Of a stretch of DNA of 64,000 nucleotides, positions 1 to 10,420 are shown in pieces (position 1 is the first letter of the stretch; every line of letters starts with the position of its first letter). Location: assembly GCF_001544375.1 (NCBI RefSeq), contig NZ_BCQJ01000006.1:160763-224762 (forward strand), written 5' to 3'. The position numbers were made by a program, and so were the translations under genes. The notes beneath the pieces were generated by a model that saw only the letters and a program-made list of their open reading frames with translations, did no database searches and had not been told where the DNA came from. Source of the DNA: Enterococcus canis NBRC 100695. Its GTDB lineage: Bacteria; Bacillota; Bacilli; Lactobacillales; Enterococcaceae.

Positions 1-455
1 GGGTTAGTTGCTAAAGTATCGATAAACCCTGGTACTAATTTTTCTTTAACCGTTTTGTCTTCGCCAGGTACGGTCATATCAAAGACATCAGTCAAATCTT
101 CTAAGTTTTTATCTTTGATGAAAGTTTCAGTCAACCCAGCTTCACGACCAGTCGCAAGCAAGATAACATCTGGATAATTACCGGCTTTCATATTTGGACT
201 GATCACGTCTTCTAACTTCTTGTCGACAGTCAATTCAACTTCTACGCCAGGATTGTCAGCTTCATAAGCTTCTTTGATTTTCGACCACATGTCTGCGCCA
301 TAAGCCGATTCCAATGCTGCCACTTTCAATACTTTTTTATCACCGTCTGCATTACCACCGCCACTACTGTCTGTGCTGCTGCCTCCGCCGCCACAACCTG
401 CTAGTAATAGTCCCGATAACCCTAAAGCTAATGTAATCCCCAATGCTTTTTTCAT
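1..455 (-). CDS. Sugar ABC transporter substrate-binding lipoprotein (5' part only)
   Basis: This is the amino-terminal 151 codons of an extracellular solute-binding protein; the rest lies beyond the window edge. The start ATG (455-453) follows a strong AGGAGG. The protein begins with a lipoprotein signal (basic MKK, hydrophobic stretch, lipobox LLAGC with Cys21), then a Gly/Ser-rich linker. A mature domain follows with KVLKVAALES and NYPDVILLATG, typical of carbohydrate family-1 binding proteins that feed sugar to an ABC importer. An AraC regulator lies just upstream in the same direction, and cre sites lie between them, so catabolite-repressed sugar uptake is likely. The substrate cannot be read from this fragment. 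Confidence 0.85.
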   Translation of the reverse strand, partial: MKKALGITLALGLSGLLLAGCGGGGSSTDSSGGGNADGDKKVLKVAALESAYGADMWSKIKEAYEADNPGVEVELTVDKKLEDVISPNMKAGNYPDVILLATGREAGLTETFIKDKNLEDLTDVFDMTVPGEDKTVKEKLVPGFIDTLATN

Positions 456-485
456 GTCGGAATTCCTCCTTTTCTTTATGCTTTT

Positions 486-563
486 ATTATAGCCTCTTTG
501 TAAGCGATTTAATTTTAAGATATTGGTTGTTTTTTTAGAAATATTTATTGATTTCGCTTACAT
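486..563 (-). promoter_or_regulatory. Promoter with two cre-like sites upstream of the binding-protein gene
   Basis: On the minus strand TATAAT (491-486) is a perfect -10, without a convincing -35. At 549-563 the minus strand reads ATGTAAGCGAAATCA, a full match to the CcpA cre consensus WTGNAARCGNWWWCA. At 498-512 the plus strand reads TTGTAAGCGATTTAA, one mismatch from consensus and just upstream of the -10. The two sites face each other as an inverted pair, consistent with strong carbon catabolite control. Confidence 0.6.
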
Positions 564-579
564 AAAAATATACTAAAAC

Positions 580-1392
580 TCATCCAGTGATACTTTGCCG
601 TTTCCGGTACTGATTAGGAGAACAGCCCATATCCTTTTTAAAGGCTTGATTAAAGTAAGATTGGGAGGCAAAGCCAGCGATTTCAGCAATCTGACCGATG
701 GAATAATCGGTACTAATCAGCAGCTCACGAGCATTCTCCAAGCGTTTTTGAATCATATAATTCATTGGCGTCTCGGCAAAATTTTCTTTAAAAATGTGAA
801 TCATATAGTACTTATCTAAATGTAGTCGTTTTGACAAAATATCTAAGGTCAAGTTTTCTTTATAATGTTGGTCGATAAAATCTTTAATAATCGCACTGTC
901 CTTAGAAATATTTTTATTTTCAATCTCAATTAAACTAAAATCATTGCTCCGTAACACTTTCACGAGGACCACTTCAGCTAAACGCTGCAGAACAGCACTA
1001 TAACCTTGGGCCTTTTCGTTAATCTCCCCAATAATCAATTTCAATAGCGGCACCATTTCCTCCAGAACATCGCGAAAGATATAGTGGCTCTCTTCCCTAT
1101 TTTGCTTAATAAAGCGGATATTACTGACGCCAATCACAATGTACCACAAGGGAAATTCTCCTGAAGATTTCTCCGTGTGGCGCACATAGGGATTTACCAC
1201 CACAATATCATGGGCCTTAATCGCTTGTTCTTTCCCATCCACAATGAAACTGCCCTTGCCGCTTAAAACATACATCACCTCGGTAAAATAGTGTGTATGG
1301 AGCGTACTATGCCAGTCTTCCTCCGTAAACTTTGACTGGTGAACATAGATCAGCTCTGCTTGCTGTAATAACTCATCAATTTCCTTCCCCAT
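580..1392 (-). CDS. AraC-family transcriptional regulator with cupin sensor domain
   Basis: The predicted 270-residue protein has an N-terminal AraC-type cupin (roughly residues 15-100, with THYFTEVMYVLSGKGSF) and a C-terminal pair of helix-turn-helix motifs (about 170-265, with IAEIAGFASQSYFNQAFKK and GCSPNQYRK). Such proteins sense a sugar or metabolite and activate adjacent transport genes. The ATG at 1392 is preferred over upstream starts because AAGGAGG sits six bases before it; a longer frame runs to 1440 but has no ribosome binding site. The gene reads towards the sugar-binding lipoprotein gene, its most probable target. The ligand is unknown. Confidence 0.85.
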   Translation of the reverse strand: MGKEIDELLQQAELIYVHQSKFTEEDWHSTLHTHYFTEVMYVLSGKGSFIVDGKEQAIKAHDIVVVNPYVRHTEKSSGEFPLWYIVIGVSNIRFIKQNREESHYIFRDVLEEMVPLLKLIIGEINEKAQGYSAVLQRLAEVVLVKVLRSNDFSLIEIENKNISKDSAIIKDFIDQHYKENLTLDILSKRLHLDKYYMIHIFKENFAETPMNYMIQKRLENARELLISTDYSIGQIAEIAGFASQSYFNQAFKKDMGCSPNQYRKRQSITG

Positions 1393-1412
1393 AATCATCC
1401 TCCTTAATGCGA

Positions 1413-1427
1413 TTGTAAACGTTCTCG
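1413..1427 (+). promoter_or_regulatory. cre-like site upstream of the AraC gene
   Basis: TTGTAAACGTTCTCG matches most of the CcpA cre consensus, deviating at the second W position and the final A. It lies just ahead of the ribosome binding site, where CcpA binding would block expression of the regulator. Confidence 0.35.
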
Positions 1428-1440
1428 TCACAAGCGTCAA

Positions 1441-1471
1441 AAAAAGAAGGAAGTCCTGCTCCCTTCTTTTT
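1441..1471 (-). terminator. Rho-independent terminator of the dlt operon
   Basis: AAAAAGAAGG (1441-1450) pairs with CCTTCTTTTT (1462-1471). On the minus strand the hairpin ends in a run of T, 26 bases after the dltD stop. Confidence 0.75.
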
Positions 1472-1496
1472 AAATCAACCCAGTATTTTTCAAAAA

Positions 1497-2762
1497 TCAG
1501 CGAAGATCTTGTGGTTTTTGATTATCCCACTCTGGGCCAAAAAATTTCTTATCTATTTGATAATGCGGTTTTTCAAACGGCGTTGTTAAGAACGGCGCAA
1601 TTTTTTGATCTGCTGCTAACCAGCCACGCCAGCCTAAATGAATCGTATCCGCCATGAAATAGCTTGTTTCAGCTTGGTCGGTAAAATCAGCAACGTGTTG
1701 AAAACCTTGTGAATTCAATTGATATCTGACCTTTTTCGCATATTCCCGCAGCATTTCTTGCGAAAGGCCGGTGTAATCTGACCAGTGTTTGTTGACTGGC
1801 GGAATAATGAACAGGGCGTCAGCATCAGCTTTAGCCAGCTGTGATAAAACTAATTGGAAATCAGAGAACTCCGGTGAAAAACGGTAGTCCCAATTGACTT
1901 GTGAGTCTTTCATCTTATCGATATTTTTGGCTAAGCGTGTCGAATAAAAGGGATTAGCAATCTCGAAAGGATTATTTGAGGTCGATTTTTCGCCAATTTG
2001 CGTCGCTAGTCCGTCTAACTCGTTAACATCATAAGTCCCTGGCAATTCTTTCGCCGCTTTATCAATTTCCCCTTGCTTACTCAATAGTCCGATTTTGCTA
2101 AACAACTCATCTTCTCGTGAAAGAGCGTTGCGTTTCAATTTCATGATCTGTTGGTCCATCTCATTGGGCAACTCACCTTGGTCCAATTTTTTCAAAACCC
2201 GCATCAAAAAGTCATCGCCTTGAATCTTTTTGAAACGTTGTAACCGTTCCGCTAAGTAACGGTCGCTTGGCTGGATTTTTTGCACACCTTGCAGCCAATC
2301 AAGGACCTGCAGTTCGGAATAATAGGCATCGAAATAATCCTCTTTGACCCCTTCTGGTACAAACCACTGTGGTGATAGGATAAAGACCACTTTTTTGTGG
2401 TGTAAGTCTTGCCCCATGGATTGCATCATAAAGAATTGCGACAATGATTGTGTGCCAGGTGCTCCTAGTAAGAAAGGCCGATAAGAACGGTCATATTTCT
2501 CTGCTAAAACAGACGGGTGAAAAGGACTGATACGGCTCAATTCCGAAGAACCAAAGAAAGGCACATATTTTTTCTCAGCGATGGCATTATTCTTGACTGC
2601 ATCGCCCCGCAACACATTTCCCGCCATGGAGGTCGAGGCATCCGCCAAGACCTTATCCCCATCTAAATTCAACTTGATGGGAGCAAAGAAAAAGATGGCT
2701 AACAGGAGCACACTGGCAACTAGCGGACCAAAGATCGCCCAAAGCTGTTGACGCCGTGTCAT
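1497..2762 (-). CDS. dltD: D-alanyl-lipoteichoic acid biosynthesis protein DltD
   Basis: DltD is a membrane-anchored extracellular SGNH-like protein that completes transfer of D-alanine onto teichoic acids. The 421-residue product has one N-terminal membrane segment (about residues 8-28), then an extracytoplasmic domain with the catalytic-type Ser in FFGSSELSR and the Asp/His pair in DTIHLGWRGW. Length is normal for the family. Its ATG overlaps the dltC stop by four bases, so translation is probably coupled. It is the last gene of dltXABCD and is followed by a terminator. Confidence 0.95.
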   Translation of the reverse strand: MTRRQQLWAIFGPLVASVLLLAIFFFAPIKLNLDGDKVLADASTSMAGNVLRGDAVKNNAIAEKKYVPFFGSSELSRISPFHPSVLAEKYDRSYRPFLLGAPGTQSLSQFFMMQSMGQDLHHKKVVFILSPQWFVPEGVKEDYFDAYYSELQVLDWLQGVQKIQPSDRYLAERLQRFKKIQGDDFLMRVLKKLDQGELPNEMDQQIMKLKRNALSREDELFSKIGLLSKQGEIDKAAKELPGTYDVNELDGLATQIGEKSTSNNPFEIANPFYSTRLAKNIDKMKDSQVNWDYRFSPEFSDFQLVLSQLAKADADALFIIPPVNKHWSDYTGLSQEMLREYAKKVRYQLNSQGFQHVADFTDQAETSYFMADTIHLGWRGWLAADQKIAPFLTTPFEKPHYQIDKKFFGPEWDNQKPQDLR

Positions 2763-2998
2763 GCTGCGATTTCCTTTACTTTAGCGATGATTTTATTTGG
2801 TGTGCTCCATTCATCTCGTTCAAATTCTGAAACTGGCACTTGAACACCTAGACGGCTTTCAATTTCCACTAACAATTGGACCGTTGCTAACGAGTCCATC
2901 AAACCTTCATCAAATAAAGCAACATCTGGATTGCTGCGTACTTCGTCGGTACCGGTGATATCTTCTAAAATACTAAAAATTGTTTCTTCTACGTTCAT
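2759..2998 (-). CDS. dltC: D-alanine carrier protein DltC
   Basis: This is a 79-residue acyl-carrier-like protein. The phosphopantetheine attachment Ser36 lies in the motif GLMDSLATVQLL. DltA loads D-alanine onto the prosthetic group and DltB passes it to the outside. The gene lies 20 bases after dltB and overlaps dltD by four bases. Confidence 0.97.
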   Translation of the reverse strand: MNVEETIFSILEDITGTDEVRSNPDVALFDEGLMDSLATVQLLVEIESRLGVQVPVSEFERDEWSTPNKIIAKVKEIAA

Positions 2999-3018
2999 GA
3001 TTCTTCATCCTTTCGTAA

Positions 3019-4209
3019 TTAACGTTGCAACCAAGTATCAATAAATCCTGAGAAAATCAGGAAGCTAAAACATACTGCGTGGAAGGTCAAGAAGACCGAT
3101 AACGCATGAGTCAAACGATTGCTTGGCAAGTTTTTATGTTTCTTTTTGAAACGAATCCAAGCATCCGTCAAACAAATCAAAGCGGCGTGATAAAAACCAT
3201 ATAATAAGTAGTACCACGTTAAGCCGTGCCAAACGCCCATGATCATAAATAAGGCAAAGTAGCCTACATTGGACATGACGATTCGGCTTTTAAACACTTT
3301 ATTTTTCATCATGGCAAACATCAAGCGCATGTAAATGTAATCCCGGAACCAGAAGGACAAGGTCATGTGCCAACGATTCCAGAATTCTTTGATATTCCAA
3401 GAAAGAAATGGCTTATTAAAGTTGATTGGCGTATCATAGCCCATCAAGTAACTAGTACCTACTGCAAACAAGCTATAACCGGCGAAATCAAAGAACAAAT
3501 ACATACTGTAAACATACATATAACCTAACATCGGCAAGGAGAAAAAGTTCTGATGCAGCGCCATCTTAGCCACGATTGGCAGCATTACCTGACCGAAGTA
3601 GTAACCGATAATAAACTTATACAAGAACCCTAAAAAGATATTATTTAAGCCCTTTTGTAAAAAGCTTAGATATTGTTCCGGTGCTGGCGGATTTTCCACA
3701 TCTTTTTCAAAGCGACGATAGCGGTCAATAGGACCGGAAGAAATCGTCGGGAAGAACAAAAGAAATTGGATGTAGCGCCAAATGGAGTACGTTTTAATAC
3801 TGCCATCCCGCATTTCCATAATCATCTGCACGGACTTAAAGGTCAAGTACGAGATGCCCAAGAAACCGAAGAAGGAGCTAGTACCAGGTTCAACAAACGG
3901 TACGATTTTCACTAGCGCTAGCGGAATAATTGCTAGTAAAACAGCTAGGTAGAAAACCCATTTATTATTTTGCTTCTGGCGATAATGAAAATAGCCCCAG
4001 ACCAAGACCGTTTGCCAAATGACATAGACAATCAAAGCTAACCCTTGACGCCAACTTTCGCCGCCAAAACTGATATACAAGAAAAATAAAGTAATCAGCA
4101 CTTGGTACCAAGCCCAGCGTTTCCCATGCAAGAGGGTCACAATCATAGGTAACAGTGCAATCCCCAGGACAATAAAGTAAAAAGGTGAAGCGTAGGGAAT
4201 CATATGCAT
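3019..4209 (-). CDS. dltB: D-alanyl transfer protein DltB (MBOAT family)
   Basis: DltB is a 396-residue polytopic membrane protein of the membrane-bound O-acyltransferase family that moves D-alanine from DltC across the membrane. Hydrophobic segments fill nearly the whole length. The family-typical catalytic His is in IMGVWHGLTWYY, and WNRWHMTLSFWFRDYIYMR is the second conserved block. The start ATG (4209) overlaps the dltA stop by one base (TGATG), indicating coupled translation. Confidence 0.96.
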   Translation of the reverse strand: MHMIPYASPFYFIVLGIALLPMIVTLLHGKRWAWYQVLITLFFLYISFGGESWRQGLALIVYVIWQTVLVWGYFHYRQKQNNKWVFYLAVLLAIIPLALVKIVPFVEPGTSSFFGFLGISYLTFKSVQMIMEMRDGSIKTYSIWRYIQFLLFFPTISSGPIDRYRRFEKDVENPPAPEQYLSFLQKGLNNIFLGFLYKFIIGYYFGQVMLPIVAKMALHQNFFSLPMLGYMYVYSMYLFFDFAGYSLFAVGTSYLMGYDTPINFNKPFLSWNIKEFWNRWHMTLSFWFRDYIYMRLMFAMMKNKVFKSRIVMSNVGYFALFMIMGVWHGLTWYYLLYGFYHAALICLTDAWIRFKKKHKNLPSNRLTHALSVFLTFHAVCFSFLIFSGFIDTWLQR

Positions 4210-5717
4210 CAGCTGTTCACCTCATTGATCAAGCCTTTACGGTCGATTTTCCCGTTGGCGGTCAGCGGCAAGCGCTCAACATAGACAAAGCGTTGAGGAA
4301 TCATGTAGTCCATCACGGTTTTGCCTAGTTCCTCTTTGATCGCTTTTGTTAAGGCAAAGTCCTTTTCAAATGGATTGTCCGCTGCTACGACATAGGCCAC
4401 CAATTGTTGGACTTTATGATTTTGGTATTTCGGTACGACCATTGCCTGACGTACATACGTCACTTCATTTAGATGGTGATCGATATCTTCTAGCTCAATC
4501 CGGTAGCCATGCAGTTTCACTTGAAAATCTAGCCGTCCGTCATATAACAACAGCCCTTTCTCCAAGCGACCAGCATCTCCCGTGCGGTAAGCAGCTTGTC
4601 CTTCATAGGTAAAGAAGGCGGCCGCCGTTTTTTCAGGATTATGCATGTATCCTTTGGAAACACTAGGTCCGGCGATAATGATCTCACCTACTTCGCCATC
4701 TGGTAAAGCCGTGCCATTTTCATCTAAAATCACGATGCGTGTGTCTTCTTTACGATACCCAATCGGCACCCGATCATAGGTTGCTAACAACGCCGGCGTC
4801 AATTCCACTCCTGAGACAGCTACGGTCGCCTCGGTTGGTCCGTATGTATTGAAAATATGGGCGCTAGGAAAACGTTCTTGCAATTTTAAGGCCGTGGCTT
4901 TGGGCATTTCTTCCCCGCAGAATAAAAAGTAGCGTAAGTTCTTGGCATGTACTTCGTCAAAGGTTGGTTCCATCAAACAGATATCCATGAAGGAAGGTGT
5001 TGAAACCCAGACCTCCACATCCATTTGTGGGAGTGTCGCAAATAATTGCTTGAAATCATTGATGATCTTTTTCGGTAGCGGCGTTAACGAACCACCCGAA
5101 GTCAGCGCTGGATAGGTATCCATTACTGAAAGATCAAAAGAGTAAGGGGCTTGACTTAAGAAACGTAAGCCTGCTGTCAAACCAAAATCATTCAATTCCC
5201 AGTTAAGGAAACTCAAAAGGTTGTTGTGACTGATTTGAACGCCTTTTGGTACCCCGGTTGTCCCAGAGGTAAAGATGATATAAAAGGTATCATCCGCCAA
5301 AACTGGTGCTGTAAGACTTGGTGTCGTGCCAGCCGCAAAAATTTCGGCTGTGTTTTCAATTAAATCGGCGGTGGTTGCAATCGCAGGCCATGGTTCAATC
5401 GCAATGATGGCTGCCGGTTGCGCCACTTCTAGAATCATTTCGATTCGTTCTTGTGGTGTATTTGCTTCAATCGGAATATAAGCATGGCCCGCCTTAACGG
5501 ATCCTAAGAAGGCTGCCAACATTTCAATTTCCAAATCGCCATAAATGACGATGGGACGATGGTCCGCATAGTGTTGCTCTAGATAAGCCGCCAAACTGTC
5601 TGAGGCTTGTTTTAATTCGCCATACGTGAACTGGCGCTCGGTTTCCCAAAAACAAATGCGATCAGGTTCTGAAATTCCCCATTGGTCGATCGCTTCATAT
5701 ACATTATCGATTTTCAT
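4209..5717 (-). CDS. dltA: D-alanine--D-alanyl carrier protein ligase DltA
   Basis: DltA is a cytoplasmic adenylate-forming enzyme that activates D-alanine with ATP and loads it onto DltC. The 502-residue product shows the core A3 motif FTSGTTGVPKG, the A5 motif FNTYGPTEA, and the C-terminal lysine motif PLTANGKIDRK. The ATG at 5717 is chosen because AAGGAGG precedes it and the resulting length matches the family; an upstream in-frame ATG lies inside dltX. The gene begins 13 bases after dltX. Confidence 0.97.
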   Translation of the reverse strand: MKIDNVYEAIDQWGISEPDRICFWETERQFTYGELKQASDSLAAYLEQHYADHRPIVIYGDLEIEMLAAFLGSVKAGHAYIPIEANTPQERIEMILEVAQPAAIIAIEPWPAIATTADLIENTAEIFAAGTTPSLTAPVLADDTFYIIFTSGTTGVPKGVQISHNNLLSFLNWELNDFGLTAGLRFLSQAPYSFDLSVMDTYPALTSGGSLTPLPKKIINDFKQLFATLPQMDVEVWVSTPSFMDICLMEPTFDEVHAKNLRYFLFCGEEMPKATALKLQERFPSAHIFNTYGPTEATVAVSGVELTPALLATYDRVPIGYRKEDTRIVILDENGTALPDGEVGEIIIAGPSVSKGYMHNPEKTAAAFFTYEGQAAYRTGDAGRLEKGLLLYDGRLDFQVKLHGYRIELEDIDHHLNEVTYVRQAMVVPKYQNHKVQQLVAYVVAADNPFEKDFALTKAIKEELGKTVMDYMIPQRFVYVERLPLTANGKIDRKGLINEVNS

Positions 5718-5730
5718 AACGTGGCCCTCC

Positions 5731-5877
5731 TTAAAATTCATTGTAGATAAACGTTCCGCCATTGACATTCTTATAATGGTAGAGATAGATCAACATCAAA
5801 ATGATGGCAAAATAAAAAATCGTTTTTCCAATGAATACTAGCCAGTAGTGGACTTGCGGTTTTTTCAACCAAGACAT
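5731..5877 (-). CDS. dltX: Small membrane protein DltX
   Basis: This 48-codon gene starts at ATG 5877 with AAAGGAGG upstream and ends with TAA at 5731. The peptide starts MSWLKKPQVHYW, has one membrane helix (about residues 12-34), and ends in NGGTFIYNEF, the conserved C-terminal signature of DltX-type proteins encoded ahead of dltA in Firmicutes. DltX is required for full teichoic acid D-alanylation in some species. Confidence 0.9.
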   Translation of the reverse strand: MSWLKKPQVHYWLVFIGKTIFYFAIILMLIYLYHYKNVNGGTFIYNEF

Positions 5878-5903
5878 GTCACTCTACCTCCTTTACGTAT
5901 TTC

Positions 5904-5921
5904 ATTGTAATCTCTTTGTAA
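5904..5921 (-). promoter_or_regulatory. dlt promoter -10 with 11-bp-spaced TTACAA repeats
   Basis: On the minus strand TTACAA (5921-5916), five bases and TTACAA (5910-5905) form a direct repeat with an 11-bp period. The second copy overlaps a -10-like TACAAT (5909-5904). A third related TTTTGTAAG lies near 5940-5950. Direct repeats with an 11-bp period are typical binding sites of OmpR-family response regulators, which often control dlt. Which regulator acts here is not known. Confidence 0.4.
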
Positions 5922-6001
5922 CAAATTCCCTATTGATTTGACTTACAAAAGAGCGCTTCCCCACTAACAATTTTGTCACACACGTTATGATAAAACAAAA
6001 A

Positions 6002-6046
6002 CAGTTGGCTACTTTGCACCGCACACTTGCACAAAGTAGCCAACTG
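6002..6046 (-). terminator. Terminator of the bgl operon
   Basis: A perfect 15-bp inverted repeat, CAGTTGGCTACTTTG (6002-6016) and its complement (6032-6046), is followed on the minus strand by TTTTTGTTTT. It lies just after the beta-glucosidase stop codon. Confidence 0.9.
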
Positions 6047-6055
6047 AGTTTCTAT

Positions 6056-7519
<1,464 letters not shown>

Positions 7520-7573
7520 TTAAAAGTAACAGACGCCCTAACCTTGCAGCTCACTAGTAGGGCGTCTGTAAGG

Positions 7574-9400
7574 TTAGAATAATGCAGTCAATAAATCGTC
7601 CGTTACGCCGACTTCTCGGTTGTCTGTTTCAATCACATCTAAAATATCTTGACTGTTGGTGATGACCACCGGTGTTTCCACGGAGTAGCCTTTACTGGTA
7701 ATAAAGTCGATATCGAAATCTAACATCAATTCACCTTTTTTGACTTTTTGGCCTTGGGCTACCCGCGCTTTAAAGCCCTCACCCTCCAACTGTACCGTAT
7801 CCATGCCCACGTGAATCAAGATTTGCAAGCCATTGTCCGCAGTGACACCAATCGCGTGTTCCGTCGGGAAGACCATCGTTACCGTGCCATCGACCGGCGC
7901 ATGAACTTTTCCTTCTTCTGGTACAATTACAATTCCTTTGCCTAATGCACCTAGGGCAAAAGCTTCATCTTTAATAGAAGAAAGAGGCATTACTTTGCCT
8001 TTGATTGGGGACGCCACAACATCTTTCAAGGCTGCTTGTTCCATTTTTGTTTCCACATCTTCCACTGCTACTTCATCTTTAAAGGTGAAGTACGTGAATA
8101 AGAAAGTAGGAATCATTGAAATTGCTAAAGAAATACCAAAGTTGATTAAAACTTGGGAAATCGGCATTGCTTCATTGAAATACCCAGGAATCCCAAAAAT
8201 ACCTAAACCAGCCATTTGATGCACTAGCATACCCTGCATACCCATAAAGGCTCCGGCAAAACCAGCGGAAATACATGCGGCTACGAAATATTTCATGCGT
8301 GGTAATGTCACACCGTAAATTGCCGGTTCCGTTACACCGAACCAGCCCGAAATCCACGCTGGTAACGCTAAATCCTTTAATTTCCGATTTTTAGTTTTCA
8401 TCCAGATAGCCATTACTACCGCCGTTTGGGCATAGCCCGCGCCAGTTGCTAAAGCAAAGATTGACGTTGCTTGGCCAGAGGCTAGTTGAACGATGCCTAC
8501 TGCCACAAAGCCCATGTGTAGACCAAATACCACAATTACTTGCCACAAGCTGCCCATTAAGAAACCAGCTAAAATTGGACTGAAGGAATAAATCGCCATC
8601 ACGCCACCTACTAGTAGGCTAGACAAACCATTCATCACCGGGCCAATCAAGACAAAGCCTAATGGCGCACTGATAGCGATGGTAATCATTGGCACCATAA
8701 ACGTTTTTACCACATCAGGGATAACTTTCATCAACGGTTTGTAAATGAATGAGGCAAAAATTGTTGTGAAGACCACCGGCATTACGGTACTACCATATGC
8801 CACATTAATGTTGTAGCCTAAAATATTCAAGTCGACATTTTGCAGAGCTGGGTACATCAACACGGCCCCAATAACAGCCCCTACAAATGGATCAATCTTC
8901 AATTTTTTGGCTGAAGTGTAACCTAACATCACAGGGAAGAACATAAACATGGCATCCCCGGTACCATTTAATAACGTGTACAGACCACTCGCCGGATCAA
9001 TCAGACCACTAAAAGCAAAGAGTGCTAAAATTCCTTTGATCATGCCGCTACCAATCAGCACGGCTAGAACTGGTCCCATCATAGCGGAAATAAAATCAAC
9101 TACCATACTGCCAAAGCTTTGTTTTTGCTTTGGTGCGTCATCACTGCTAATAGCCCCAATCATATTGGTGACCTCTGCGTAGACATCTGGTACATGGTTG
9201 CCGATTACTACTTGGTACTGACCGCCACTTTTCATTAACGTCACTACGCCATCCATTTGTCGAATCGCCTCATCATTGGCTTTTTGCTCATCCTTCAAAA
9301 TAAAGCGTAGCCGTGTCACACAGTGGGTCAGATCCGCCACATTCTCCTTGCCGCCAACATTTTCAATTACCTTACCTGCTAGTTCTTCATATTTTCCCAT
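7574..9400 (-). CDS. bglP: PTS beta-glucoside-specific EIIBCA permease
   Basis: This 608-residue three-domain phosphotransferase permease imports and phosphorylates beta-glucosides. The N-terminal EIIB domain carries the phospho-accepting Cys27 in DLTHCVTRLRF. A central membrane EIIC domain (about 105-440) includes GVTEPAIYGVTLPRMKYF. The C-terminal EIIA domain has the phospho-His in ILIHVGMDTV. ATG 9400 is chosen because GGAAGGTG lies eight bases upstream. It sits between bglG and the 6-phospho-beta-glucosidase gene, with an antiterminator-like element in its leader. Confidence 0.94.
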   Translation of the reverse strand: MGKYEELAGKVIENVGGKENVADLTHCVTRLRFILKDEQKANDEAIRQMDGVVTLMKSGGQYQVVIGNHVPDVYAEVTNMIGAISSDDAPKQKQSFGSMVVDFISAMMGPVLAVLIGSGMIKGILALFAFSGLIDPASGLYTLLNGTGDAMFMFFPVMLGYTSAKKLKIDPFVGAVIGAVLMYPALQNVDLNILGYNINVAYGSTVMPVVFTTIFASFIYKPLMKVIPDVVKTFMVPMITIAISAPLGFVLIGPVMNGLSSLLVGGVMAIYSFSPILAGFLMGSLWQVIVVFGLHMGFVAVGIVQLASGQATSIFALATGAGYAQTAVVMAIWMKTKNRKLKDLALPAWISGWFGVTEPAIYGVTLPRMKYFVAACISAGFAGAFMGMQGMLVHQMAGLGIFGIPGYFNEAMPISQVLINFGISLAISMIPTFLFTYFTFKDEVAVEDVETKMEQAALKDVVASPIKGKVMPLSSIKDEAFALGALGKGIVIVPEEGKVHAPVDGTVTMVFPTEHAIGVTADNGLQILIHVGMDTVQLEGEGFKARVAQGQKVKKGELMLDFDIDFITSKGYSVETPVVITNSQDILDVIETDNREVGVTDDLLTALF

Positions 9401-9434
9401 AATAAATTCACCTTCCATCAATTAGTTGTATCGA

Positions 9435-9462
9435 AGGTTTAGCCAACTTAATGTTACCATCC
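9435..9462 (-). promoter_or_regulatory. RAT-like element before bglP, without an evident terminator
   Basis: On the minus strand the segment starts GGATGGTAA and ends GGCTAAACCT, the same arms as the RAT before bglG at 10467-10497. Such RNA is the binding site of LicT/BglG-type antiterminators. No U-tailed hairpin overlaps its 3' half, so it may be a remnant or act differently. Confidence 0.4.
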
Positions 9463-9539
9463 AATTTATTTATCTAAACAAGCCGCCGACAACTCCGTCC
9501 CTCCTCTTTGGTTCAGCTTGCGGGTTTACTTTTTTTAAG

Positions 9540-10388
9540 TTACTGGACAACTGGTTTTGTTTGATAGACCAGTCGTTGAATGTGGATCGTTAAATAGGAT
9601 TTCTCTTGATCGCTTAAGGGATAATCGTATTTTTTATTGATCAATTCCTCGATCCGTGTGACACAACCAGCAGCGCTGGGATATTTATGTTGGATCAGCT
9701 GGCTTAATTCATCCGCCCCGTCCTCATAAATATTTCCTTGTAAAATCCGCTGGGTGAAAAATTTTAGATGGGTAATAAAACGATTATAGTGCGCGTCCTC
9801 TTTATCAAATTCGAGATTAAAATGATAGCGGACGATATTGGTGATATCCTGCATCAATTTTGTCGATTCAATTGTGTCCTTTAAATCATTGTCCATCCCG
9901 GCATTCACAAAATGAATCGCAATAAACCCTGCCTCATCCTCTGGCAGCTCATAACCTGTTGCTTCTTTTATAAAAGCTAGAGCTCGTAAGCCTACCGCAA
10001 ATTCTTCTGGATAAAAGCGGCGAATGTCCCACAGCATCACATTGGTTAGCTGGATGCCCTCTTCATGACGAGCCAGCGTAGTGAATAAATGGTCGGCCAA
10101 GGAAATCGTTAGACTCTCACTCAAACGTTTGCTTAAACGATCATTGCCATACTGGATGATTTTTTCAGCTAATTGTAAAGACTCCAAAGGAATATCCGCC
10201 AATATTTGTTGGAAACGTTCGTCCAGCTTGCCGGCTTTTAGGGTATAGACCTGATTGTCAGGGTGGTCGGCTAATTCATCCCCCGCCCGCTTTTTAAACG
10301 CTATGCCGCGGCCACAAACGATAATATTTGCCCCTGCTTCATCCGTTGTTAAGACAGCATTGTTGTTTAACACTTTTTGAATGATCAT
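9540..10388 (-). CDS. bglG: BglG/LicT-family transcriptional antiterminator
   Basis: This 282-residue RNA-binding antiterminator has an N-terminal co-antiterminator domain (residues 1-58, MIIQKVLNNNAVLTTD) and two PTS regulation domains (about 65-170 and 171-280). Conserved His residues lie in FAVGLRALAFI...IAIHFVNA and in NRFITHLKFF and LTIHIQRLVY. When the substrate is present it binds the RAT RNA and stops terminator formation. A RAT plus terminator lies in its own leader, so it controls its own operon. The ATG follows AGGAGGATATC. Confidence 0.95.
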   Translation of the reverse strand: MIIQKVLNNNAVLTTDEAGANIIVCGRGIAFKKRAGDELADHPDNQVYTLKAGKLDERFQQILADIPLESLQLAEKIIQYGNDRLSKRLSESLTISLADHLFTTLARHEEGIQLTNVMLWDIRRFYPEEFAVGLRALAFIKEATGYELPEDEAGFIAIHFVNAGMDNDLKDTIESTKLMQDITNIVRYHFNLEFDKEDAHYNRFITHLKFFTQRILQGNIYEDGADELSQLIQHKYPSAAGCVTRIEELINKKYDYPLSDQEKSYLTIHIQRLVYQTKPVVQ

Positions 10389-10420
10389 GATATCCTCCTA
10401 TAAAAATGCTGATAAAAAAA

